Shown: piece by piece, positions 1-5,185 of the stretch | Numbering within the stretch: the first letter of the stretch is position 1 | Layout: every line of letters begins with the position of its first letter | Origin: Fodinibius sp041642155 | Lineage (GTDB): Bacteria; Bacteroidota; Rhodothermia; Balneolales; Balneolaceae | Assembly: GCF_041642155.1 (NCBI RefSeq) | Contig: NZ_JBEPWZ010000220.1 | Location: 1 to 5,185, forward strand | DNA length: 5,185 nt | Direction: 5' to 3' | The notes under the pieces: generated by a model | Databases searched by the model: none | Seen by the model: only the letters and a program-made list of their open reading frames with translations | What the model was told of the DNA's origin: nothing | Translations under genes and position numbers: made by a program

Positions 1-2
1 AA

Positions 3-950
3 ACGGAAGCAAAAAAACCAGTCAAAACGGGAAAAAAAATCCGGGCGGAAGAGGCCGGCTTCGGGCCGCAGGAGGAGCACAAAAACGACAGGCGAAAAGA
101 AAAACAATTGGATGAACCGGAACAGGAGGAGCGGGAAGAGAAAGCTGTTGAAGGCGATACGCTCATAGATCCACAGGTATCTGCTGATGCAGAGTCGTCG
201 TCCCGTTCCCAGCGTGATAATAAAGATTCCGGTTTAGCTGCATTGGTCGCTTCAGATCCCGATCAGCAGGAGGGAGATACTCAAACCCTTAATTCGGCTT
301 TCGGATCGGAGGAGGAACCGATCGCATTTGCGTCTGGGGATGAAGTGGAGGAAGAAACAGAGGAGAGTACAGAAGAGGAGGCCCCAGCAGTATTCCCGGA
401 ATGGGAGGAACCGGCCGGGGATGAGGTGGAAGTGAAAGGAGAAGAGGAAGAGGAAACGGAAGGAGTAGAGGAAGAGGAAGGGGGAGATAAGCCCATTTGG
501 ATGAACTTTATGAGCGAAGAAGAGAAGGCAGCGCTGGAGTCAGAAGGAGAAGAGGAACCTATTTCAGGGATAACTGTTGAAGAACGGGAATCCCGGCCGG
601 TGATGGAGAAGGAGAGCGATGTGGGTGTGGATGTGGATAAGGACTTCGATAAATACGGCGAAGAACTTTTTGGCGACCTCAGGAAGGCTAAGCCAGCGGA
701 AAGGGAAGTGGATCGCCTGAAAGAACAGCTTGCAGGGGGACGCCCCCGGTTTGTTGAAGATATTTTTGGCGGTTCGGAACGCGCCTACGAAGAGGCTCTG
801 GAGGAGATCGCCCTGCTTAGCAATTGGCGGGGAGCCAGCAGGTATATCCAAAAAGAGGTATTTCAGCGTCATTTAGTGGATGTGTATTCAGAGTCGGCCA
901 TAGATTTTACCGATCGGTTACACAAATATTTTTCAAAAAAAGAAGATTAA
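3..950 (+). CDS. Acidic hypothetical protein, 5' truncated by window edge
   Basis: Function not recognised. The frame is open from the left edge (first full codon at 3) to TAA at 948-950, giving 315 visible residues; the true start lies outside. The TTG at 108 is an internal codon and not a convincing start. Visible order: a short basic stretch rich in Lys/Arg (about 3-107), a polar low-complexity region, a Glu-rich linker (333-494, 27 of 54 residues are Glu or Asp), an isolated hydrophobic motif PIWMNFMSEEE (492-524), more acidic sequence, then a C-terminal region likely to be folded and helical (about 648-947) with RFVEDIFGGSERAYEEAL and a terminal FTDRLHKYF. No signal peptide or membrane segment is seen in the visible part. 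The C-terminal pattern (FxxxxFGG, then YxEAL, then an aromatic end) reminds me of domains at the ends of Bacteroidota-type hypothetical proteins, which is memory only. The stop is 16 bases before pccB, suggesting an operon. A cytoplasmic scaffold or adaptor role is speculation. Confidence 0.8.
   Translation, partial: TEAKKPVKTGKKIRAEEAGFGPQEEHKNDRRKEKQLDEPEQEEREEKAVEGDTLIDPQVSADAESSSRSQRDNKDSGLAALVASDPDQQEGDTQTLNSAFGSEEEPIAFASGDEVEEETEESTEEEAPAVFPEWEEPAGDEVEVKGEEEEETEGVEEEEGGDKPIWMNFMSEEEKAALESEGEEEPISGITVEERESRPVMEKESDVGVDVDKDFDKYGEELFGDLRKAKPAEREVDRLKEQLAGGRPRFVEDIFGGSERAYEEALEEIALLSNWRGASRYIQKEVFQRHLVDVYSESAIDFTDRLHKYFSKKED
434..487 (+). repeat. Polypurine tract encoding a poly-Glu linker
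   Basis: This 54-base stretch is purine on the plus strand except for C at 457 and T at 466. The 13-mer AGAGGAAGAGGAA occurs twice, at 443-455 and 467-479. It lies inside the acidic gene and encodes runs of Glu, so the simplest explanation is coding of a low-complexity linker by GAA/GAG codons. Such tracts can change length by slippage and can in principle form triplex DNA, but nothing here shows that either happens. Confidence 0.7.
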
Positions 951-956
951 GAAAAC

Positions 957-960
957 AGGG
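957..960 (+). promoter_or_regulatory. Weak ribosome binding site of pccB
   Basis: AGGG ends six bases before ATG 967 and only three bases before the overlapping in-frame TTG at 964. The spacing favours ATG 967 as the start. The match to a Shine-Dalgarno sequence is short, and translation could also be coupled to the upstream gene, which stops at 950. Confidence 0.4.
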
Positions 961-966
961 TGTTTG

Positions 967-2517
967 ATGGCTTCAGATGATAAAGTGGAACGGCTCAGAC
1001 AAAAGCGTAAGGATGCCCGAAGGGGAGGCGGGAAAGAACGGATCCAAAAACAGCACGATAAAGGCAAGTTGACCGCCCGCGAACGTATAGATCTGTTGCT
1101 GGACAACGATACGTTTGAGGAGATCGATCCTTTTGTAACGCACCGGAGCCACAAGTTCGGACTGGAGGAGAAAAAGATAGCCGGAGACGGAGTGGTGACA
1201 GGTTTTGGGAAAATTCACGGGCGACCGATTTACCTGTTCAGCCAGGATTTTACCGTAATCGGGGGGTCTCTCTCCGAAACCCATGCCGAAAAGATCTGTA
1301 AGGTAATGGATCTGGCTATGAAAAACGGCGTGCCCGTGATGGGACTCAATGATTCCGGGGGCGCAAGAATTCAGGAGGGAGTTTCCTCGCTGGGGGGCTA
1401 TGCAGAGGTGTTCTGGCGCAATAGTATGGCCTCGGGAGTAATTCCACAGCTGTCCGCGGTTATGGGTCCCTGTGCCGGGGGAGCGGTATACAGTCCCGCT
1501 CTCACCGATTTTGTTTTTATGGTGAAAAATACCAGCTACATGTTTGTGACGGGGCCGGATGTGGTGAAGACGGTAACGCATGAGGACGTCACCTCCGAAG
1601 AGCTGGGCGGCGCCAGTGCGCACAGCACCAAGTCGGGGGTCGCGCATTTTGCCGAAGAGAACGATGCGATTTGCCTGCAGGAGATGCGGAAGCTGCTGAC
1701 TTATATCCCGCAGAATTGCGAGGAAAAACCGCCCCGTAAGGAGTCCAGGGCCCCGGATTCGGCCAAGGCCGACAAACTGGATGACCTGATACCCGAGCAG
1801 CCGAACAGACCGTATGATATCAAGGATGTTATAGAGGGTATTGTGGATAAGGAGTCGTTTATGGAGGTGCATGAACATTACGCGGATAATATTGTGGTTG
1901 GTTTTGCCCGAATAGAGGGACGAAGTGTGGGTGTTGTGGCCAACCAACCGCTGTCCCTCGCCGGCGTGTTGGATATTGACGCCTCCCTTAAAGGGGCCCG
2001 GTTTGTGCGATTCTGCGATGCCTTTAATATTCCGCTGATTGCTTTTGAAGACGTGCCCGGCTTTTTACCCGGTACCGATCAGGAGTGGGGGGGTATTATT
2101 AAGCATGGAGCCAAGCTGTTGTATGCTTTTTGCGAGGCTACCGTACCTAAAATGACTGTCATTACCCGAAAAGCCTACGGCGGCGCCTACGACGTGATGA
2201 ACTCCAAGCATATCCGTGCCGATTACAACGTGGCCTGGCCAACAGCCGAAATCGCGGTTATGGGTCCCAAGGGAGCGGTTGAAATTATTTTCCGCAAGGA
2301 AATCGCCGAAGCCGATGATCCCGAAGCGAAAGAGCAGGAGCTTATCGATTATTACAAAGAAGAATTTGCCCATCCCTACAAAGCGGCAGAGCGCGGGTTT
2401 ATTGATAATGTGATTCTCCCGGGGGAAACCCGGGAGAAACTAATTCATGCGCTTGAGATCAGCGAAAATAAAGTCGACAGCGTTCCCCGGAAGAAACACG
2501 ATAATCTTCCTCTGTAA
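967..2517 (+). CDS. pccB: Propionyl-CoA carboxylase beta (carboxyltransferase) subunit
   Basis: Carboxyltransferase subunit of a biotin-dependent acyl-CoA carboxylase. It moves the carboxyl group from carboxybiotin to propionyl-CoA, giving (S)-methylmalonyl-CoA, in the cytoplasm. The 516 residues match the usual length of the PccB/AccD5/MmdA family. The N-terminal crotonase-like half (about 1-260) carries SGGARIQEG (130-138) and GPCAGGAVYSPAL (167-179), the glycine-rich loops that bind acyl-CoA and form the oxyanion hole. The C-terminal half carries NQPLSLAGVLDIDAS (from 326), PGFLPGTDQEWGGI (from 364) and RKAYGGAYDVMNSKH (from about 401). Asp409 in GGAYDVM matches the specificity residue (Asp422 of Streptomyces PccB) typical of propionyl-CoA enzymes. 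The C-terminus KKHDNLPL is the family's usual ending, so the gene is complete. ATG 967 is preferred over TTG 964 on ribosome-site spacing. The related methylmalonyl-CoA decarboxylase alpha subunit cannot be fully excluded. No alpha subunit or biotin carrier gene is in view. Confidence 0.95.
   Translation: MASDDKVERLRQKRKDARRGGGKERIQKQHDKGKLTARERIDLLLDNDTFEEIDPFVTHRSHKFGLEEKKIAGDGVVTGFGKIHGRPIYLFSQDFTVIGGSLSETHAEKICKVMDLAMKNGVPVMGLNDSGGARIQEGVSSLGGYAEVFWRNSMASGVIPQLSAVMGPCAGGAVYSPALTDFVFMVKNTSYMFVTGPDVVKTVTHEDVTSEELGGASAHSTKSGVAHFAEENDAICLQEMRKLLTYIPQNCEEKPPRKESRAPDSAKADKLDDLIPEQPNRPYDIKDVIEGIVDKESFMEVHEHYADNIVVGFARIEGRSVGVVANQPLSLAGVLDIDASLKGARFVRFCDAFNIPLIAFEDVPGFLPGTDQEWGGIIKHGAKLLYAFCEATVPKMTVITRKAYGGAYDVMNSKHIRADYNVAWPTAEIAVMGPKGAVEIIFRKEIAEADDPEAKEQELIDYYKEEFAHPYKAAERGFIDNVILPGETREKLIHALEISENKVDSVPRKKHDNLPL
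2414..2438 (+). other. Perfect 10-bp inverted repeat inside pccB
   Basis: TTCTCCCGGG (2414-2423) is followed by a five-base loop GGAAA and the exact reverse complement CCCGGGAGAA (2429-2438). It is GC-rich and lies about 80 bases before the pccB stop codon, encoding part of the ILPGETREKL segment. There is no following T run, so it is not a standard intrinsic terminator. It may fold in the mRNA and cause pausing or stabilise the 3' end, or it may be a by-product of Pro-Gly/Thr-Arg codon choice. Confidence 0.6.
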
Positions 2518-2571
2518 AATAAAAGTTTAAATTCTGTACGGTCAGGGTATTTCAGGAATTGACAGCTTCAC
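2518..2571. other. Convergent intergenic gap between pccB and hemD
   Basis: These 54 bases lie between the stop codons of pccB (plus) and hemD (minus). I see no GC-rich stem with a T run on either strand. There is only a weak imperfect inverted repeat (AATTCTG at 2530-2536 against CAGGAATT at 2553-2560, with a bulge and a long loop). The 3' ends of the two transcripts probably overlap, or termination depends on Rho. Confidence 0.5.
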
Positions 2572-3408
2572 TTAATATTGTTTCGAAAACTCTTCGAAAA
2601 TTTCATTAATAAAAATTGCCAGCTTGGGACGCGAAGGCTCGAAATCAGGCGTAATGCCATGGGATTCCAACCCACCGGAGCAAACAGGTCCGATAGACGC
2701 CACCACCACATTTTGCAGGGCTTCGCGCAGCTCTTCTCGAGACGCCACCATATCTGCCACCTTCATCACATGATCGACCTGTGTTTTACTGGTGAACAGT
2801 ACAACATCCGTTTGGCCATTCAGAATAGCACGAATGCCTTTTTTTAACGGCTCCAGATCATCCGGAAGCGCCCAGCGGTAGATAGGAGCCTGCAGTAATT
2901 CAGCCCCGCGTGCCTCTAATTCTTTGTTTAGCTTTTTATTCGGCTCGCCATATTCCTGTATGGCTATGAGCTTTCCGTTTAAATCCGAGGTTAATTCGTT
3001 ATCGTCAAGAGATTCCAAAAGCTCTTTCCAGGTATTGGGCTCCGGGACTTTTATATCAATCGGGATCTCAAGCTCGCGAAGTACTTTAGCCGGTTTGGGG
3101 CCGCGCGAAACTACCGTGATACCCGATAGTGCCCGCTGAATATCATCCCAGGTATACTTGGTTTTCATGGTTTTTACCAGCATATTTGTCCCCACGCCCG
3201 TCAGGCAAATGAGGATATCCACGTTGCCGTCGAACAATTGTTCGGCGAATGTAAATACAGTCGTATGATTCTCCAGGGGCACTTCCTGCATGGAGGGAGC
3301 GCTGATTGCCCGGGCTCCTTTTCGCTGCAAGAGTTGCGCTGTTGAATCGGCCATCCTGCTTTCAAAGGCCACAGCAGTCATATTGTTGAGTGGATTTGTG
3401 GAGTTCAT
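2572..3408 (-). CDS. hemD: Uroporphyrinogen-III synthase (HemD family, long form)
   Basis: HemD closes and rearranges hydroxymethylbilane to uroporphyrinogen III, the branch-point precursor of heme, siroheme and cobalamin, in the cytoplasm. From ATG 3408 it has 278 residues, somewhat longer than the common 240-260. Visible segments: AFESRMAD (about 14-21), APSMQEVPLENH (37-48), LTGVGT (69-74), SRGPKPAK (101-108), PEPNTW (122-127), IQEYGEPN (150-157), YRWALP (177-182), LFTSKTQV (204-211) and ASIGPVCS (237-244). This set marks the subfamily that includes the HemD part of actinobacterial HemD-regulator fusions, but no DNA-binding domain follows here. The frame extends to ATG 3489, adding 27 residues unlike HemD. 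I chose 3408 because the short leader before AFESR matches the family layout; ATG 3381 is also possible. None of the three has a good ribosome site. It is convergent with pccB and divergent from rarA. It stands alone, without other heme genes, so a non-heme role is possible. Confidence 0.85.
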   Translation of the reverse strand: MNSTNPLNNMTAVAFESRMADSTAQLLQRKGARAISAPSMQEVPLENHTTVFTFAEQLFDGNVDILICLTGVGTNMLVKTMKTKYTWDDIQRALSGITVVSRGPKPAKVLRELEIPIDIKVPEPNTWKELLESLDDNELTSDLNGKLIAIQEYGEPNKKLNKELEARGAELLQAPIYRWALPDDLEPLKKGIRAILNGQTDVVLFTSKTQVDHVMKVADMVASREELREALQNVVVASIGPVCSGGLESHGITPDFEPSRPKLAIFINEIFEEFSKQY

Positions 3409-3534
3409 AATGCATATATTTTTAGAAACCTTTGCAAAATCGTTCTTTTGGCCAATGTCGGCGTTATCGGTCGGTTGAAATTCACACATATGGGCTATAT
3501 GCTGCGATTCCAGCCTCCCTCTGGCCTTGACGTT

Positions 3535-3550
3535 TCCCGATGCTTCGGGA
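3535..3550. repeat. Short GC-rich palindromic hairpin
   Basis: TCCCGA (3535-3540), loop TGCT, then TCGGGA (3545-3550) form a perfect 6-bp stem with a 4-base loop. On the plus strand it is followed after four bases by TTTTT (3555-3559), so it faintly resembles an intrinsic terminator. However, no plus-strand gene ends nearby. It may be a copy of a dispersed palindromic repeat or part of a leader RNA. Confidence 0.5.
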
Positions 3551-3556
3551 CTGGTT

Positions 3557-3584
3557 TTTCAAAGACTTCTCTTAAAGTCTGAAA
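3557..3584. repeat. Second inverted repeat in hemD-rarA region
   Basis: AGACTT (3563-3568) and AAGTCT (3575-3580) form a perfect 6-bp stem around a six-base loop. Allowing a two-base bulge, pairing extends outward (TTTC at 3557-3560 with GAAA at 3581-3584). It starts only six bases after the preceding hairpin. It could be a leader structure or a binding site for a dimeric regulator; nothing identifies which. Confidence 0.45.
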
Positions 3585-3688
3585 TAACTGAGAGCATTTA
3601 CCTAATAAAATAGTATATAAAATAAAATGTAGAATGCCTGACGGGATATTCTTAACTTCCGTTTTAAATTTTTTATCAAACGTAAGTC

Positions 3689-5068
3689 ATGAATTTGTTT
3701 AACGAGCGTTCCGACGATAATGGAGATGATTCACAATCCGATTTTACGAATCCCCACGAGCCGCTGGCTACGCGTATGCGTCCCCATTCGCTGGATGAGT
3801 TTGTGGGGCAAAAGCACATCGTGGGCGAAGGCAAGATGCTGCGGCGTATGATTGAGTCCGGCGTTATCGGTTCGCTGATTTTTTACGGTCCCCCCAGCTC
3901 GGGAAAGACGACGCTGGCCCACGTCATATCGCGTGAGATCAATGCCCAGTTCGTCGTGCTTAACGCCGTATTGGACGGGATTAAGGACCTGCGAACGGTG
4001 GTCGCCAAGGCGGAGAAAATGCAGCAGATGAACGGGCGCAAGACGATTCTGTTTGTGGATGAAATCCACCGGTGGAACAAAGCCCAGCAGGATGCGCTGC
4101 TCCCGCATCTGGAATCCGGAGTCATTACCTTGATCGGAGCTACGACGGAGAACCCATTCTATACGATGGTCAGCCCGTTGCTCTCGCGTTGCCAGCTGTT
4201 TGAGCTTTATGATCTTACAAGGGATCATGTATTGACAATGATTGAGCGGGCGTTGGAGGAAGAGCATCGAGGGTTGGGCACCAAGAACATCGAAGTTACC
4301 GAACCGGCAAAGAACCATCTGGCGGATTTTGCGGGCGGGGACATCCGAAACGCCCTGAATGCCCTGGAGGTAGCCGTGTTGTCAAGCGAACCGGATGAAG
4401 AGGGAGTGATTCATATCGACCTGGAGATCGCCCGGGAATGTATTCAAAAGCGCAGCGTACGGTACGACGGCACCGGGGACGAACACTATCATTATGCTTC
4501 GGCCTTTATCAAGTCGATGCGCGGTTCTGATCCCGACGCTGCCCTGTACTGGATGGCTGCGATGCTGGAAGGTGGAGAGGATCCCAATTTCCTGTTCCGA
4601 CGGATGCTGATCCTGGCCTCCGAAGATGTGGGAATGGCTGATCCGCATGCGCTCTCGGTGGTCAATTCGGCGCACGAGGCGTTTACCAAATGCGGTATGC
4701 CCGAGGGACTGTATTTCCTGGCCCATGCCTGCATCTACCTGTCACTGGCGCCCAAGAGCAACAGTACGGGAGCGATTTTTTCGGTCCGTCGCGAAGTTAA
4801 AAACAGAGGCATCGGCGCCGTGCCGCCCCATCTGCGCGATAAAACGGCAAATTCCAAGCAGTCGCGTTATCTGGGCGTTGAAAATGCCTCGGATGACTAT
4901 ATTTATCCTCACTCTTATGATCATCACTGGGCCCCGCAGCAGTATCTGCCCGAGGAGATTCGGGAGGGAGACTGGTATGAGCCGGGACAAGTGGGTCGAG
5001 AGAAGAAGCTGTGGGAACGGTTAGCAAAGATCAAGGAAGCCTATACCCATACTGAAGCCCAACCATAA
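3689..5068 (+). CDS. rarA: Replication-associated recombination protein A (AAA+ ATPase)
   Basis: RarA (MgsA) is a cytoplasmic AAA+ ATPase of the clamp-loader group, related to eukaryotic WRNIP1/Mgs1. It acts on DNA ends and gaps at stalled replication forks, with SSB as partner. The 459 residues are close to the usual 430-450. The start MNLF, a short acidic variable leader, then PLATRMRPHSLDEFVGQ is typical and supports ATG 3689. Motifs: Walker A GPPSSGKTT (67-75), Walker B with DEIH (124-127) followed by RWNKAQQDALLPHLE, sensor 1 GATTENP (150-156), and arginine finger LLSRC (Arg167). The C-terminal RarA oligomerisation region starts near KSMRGSDPDAALYW (from 275) and includes LASEDVGMADPHAL. 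Small departures from what I recall as common forms are SS in the Walker A loop, RWNK where RFNK is usual, and NAVLDGIKDLR for SAVxxGVKDIR. All ATPase residues are present. It is divergent from hemD and has no obvious terminator after its stop. Confidence 0.95.
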   Translation: MNLFNERSDDNGDDSQSDFTNPHEPLATRMRPHSLDEFVGQKHIVGEGKMLRRMIESGVIGSLIFYGPPSSGKTTLAHVISREINAQFVVLNAVLDGIKDLRTVVAKAEKMQQMNGRKTILFVDEIHRWNKAQQDALLPHLESGVITLIGATTENPFYTMVSPLLSRCQLFELYDLTRDHVLTMIERALEEEHRGLGTKNIEVTEPAKNHLADFAGGDIRNALNALEVAVLSSEPDEEGVIHIDLEIARECIQKRSVRYDGTGDEHYHYASAFIKSMRGSDPDAALYWMAAMLEGGEDPNFLFRRMLILASEDVGMADPHALSVVNSAHEAFTKCGMPEGLYFLAHACIYLSLAPKSNSTGAIFSVRREVKNRGIGAVPPHLRDKTANSKQSRYLGVENASDDYIYPHSYDHHWAPQQYLPEEIREGDWYEPGQVGREKKLWERLAKIKEAYTHTEAQP

Positions 5069-5121
5069 AAAGGACCAGGCGAGTATCTTTAACCCAGTTT
5101 AAACCATATTCTCAGCCACAG

Positions 5122-5185
5122 ATGATTGATCTACGCATTATCAGCGGAACGGATCGACCAAACTCATATGCGCTTCGCGTATCAC
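5122..5185 (+). CDS. NAD(P)H-dependent FMN reductase family protein, 5' fragment
   Basis: Only the first 21 codons are in the window; the frame runs open off the right edge. After the start come a short beta-strand (IDLRIIS) and the loop SGTDRPNS (residues 8-15). This fits the opening strand and FMN-phosphate-binding loop (pattern SGTxRxNS) of flavodoxin-fold NAD(P)H-dependent FMN reductases and azoreductase-like quinone reductases. Members reduce flavin, quinones or azo compounds using NAD(P)H. The preceding gap to the rarA stop is 53 bases with no clear terminator, so co-transcription with rarA is possible. The start ATG 5122 has no clear ribosome site, only CAGCCACAG upstream. The identification rests on one motif in a short fragment; other flavodoxin-like proteins are possible. 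Confidence 0.65.
   Translation, partial: MIDLRIISGTDRPNSYALRVS

Larger units (their letters stand above)
3409..3688. promoter_or_regulatory. Divergent intergenic region, hemD/rarA
   Basis: About 280 bases separate the preferred hemD start from rarA (199 if hemD starts at 3489). Promoters for both genes must lie here or just inside. The part from about 3600 to 3680 is strongly AT-rich and is the likely rarA promoter/leader. I found no confident -35/-10 pair and no clear Bacteroidota-type TAnnTTTG element. Two adjacent inverted repeats lie at 3535-3584. No ribosome site stands out before rarA ATG 3689. Confidence 0.45.

Noticed and set aside
108..110. TTG as start of the acidic protein
   Set aside because: The frame is open without a stop to the left edge of the window and there is no clear ribosome site placed for this codon, so the gene most likely begins outside.
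281..496. Minus-strand Ser-rich open frame
   Set aside because: It is the antisense reading of GAA/GAG-rich codons in the acidic gene, which turns into TCC/TTC/CTC runs.
735..747. GGGGG-ACG-CCCCC hairpin in the acidic gene
   Set aside because: A five-base stem with a three-base loop, explained by Gly-Gly-Arg-Pro codons inside a coding region; no associated signal.
564..872. Minus-strand open frame opposite the acidic gene
   Set aside because: It is antisense to the C-terminal domain of the acidic gene, with no promoter, ribosome site or family pattern.
973..1947. Long open frame on the minus strand (324 codons) opposite pccB
   Set aside because: It is fully antisense to the conserved first half of pccB, has no recognisable family pattern and is His/Arg-rich in the way expected of a shadow of a well-biased gene.
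3514..3520. AGGGAGG on the minus strand as a strong ribosome site for hemD
   Set aside because: It lies 24 bases before ATG 3489 and much further from 3408, too far to act as a Shine-Dalgarno site for either start, and no other credible start codon is suitably spaced from it.
3527..3532. TTGACG as a -35 box for rarA
   Set aside because: There is no TATAAT-like hexamer 16-18 bases downstream; that stretch is occupied by the hairpin and TGGTTTTTC.
3731..4318. Minus-strand open frame of 195 codons opposite rarA
   Set aside because: It is antisense to the conserved AAA+ core of rarA; no domain signature is seen.
4626..5024. Plus-strand open frame of 132 codons inside rarA
   Set aside because: It is an out-of-frame reading of the rarA C-terminal region, rich in Arg/Trp/Pro as expected for a shifted frame.
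5081..5100. TTTAACCCAGTTTAAA as a terminator after rarA
   Set aside because: The stem would be only about five A/T pairs with no T run, too weak to call.

Overview
The window looks like an ordinary chromosomal housekeeping stretch of a Gram-negative bacterium, roughly half GC. I lean towards Bacteroidota or the related Balneolota/Rhodothermota. The lean rests on weak or absent Shine-Dalgarno sites before the genes, a long Glu-rich protein whose C-terminal domain resembles ones I associate with that group, and the style of the proteins. This is inference from memory, not from a search. There is no sign of phage, IS element, CRISPR, tRNA or rRNA.

Layout, left to right. (1) A gene entering from the left edge (3-950, +) encodes an unrecognised, very acidic protein with a disordered Glu-rich linker and a folded helical C-terminus. 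(2) Sixteen bases later comes pccB (967-2517, +), the carboxyltransferase (beta) subunit of a propionyl-CoA-type carboxylase; the two are probably co-transcribed. (3) A 54-base convergent gap without a clear terminator leads into a HemD-family uroporphyrinogen-III synthase on the minus strand (2572-3408, possibly starting at 3489). (4) A divergent intergenic region holding two adjacent inverted repeats separates hemD from (5) rarA/mgsA (3689-5068, +), a replication-associated AAA+ ATPase. (6) At the right edge the first 21 codons of a likely NAD(P)H-dependent FMN reductase-family gene begin (5122 onward, +).

How the genes relate: they do not form one pathway. PccB makes methylmalonyl-CoA, which normally feeds a B12-dependent mutase. 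HemD makes the tetrapyrrole precursor of heme and B12, so there is only a loose thematic link. RarA acts at stalled replication forks. The biotin carboxylase/BCCP partner of PccB is not in the window.

I did not find a convincing undescribed system. The points most worth a second look are the acidic protein coupled to pccB, the paired hairpins in the hemD-rarA intergenic region, the perfect 10-bp hairpin near the 3' end of pccB, and the long-form HemD with an uncertain start.
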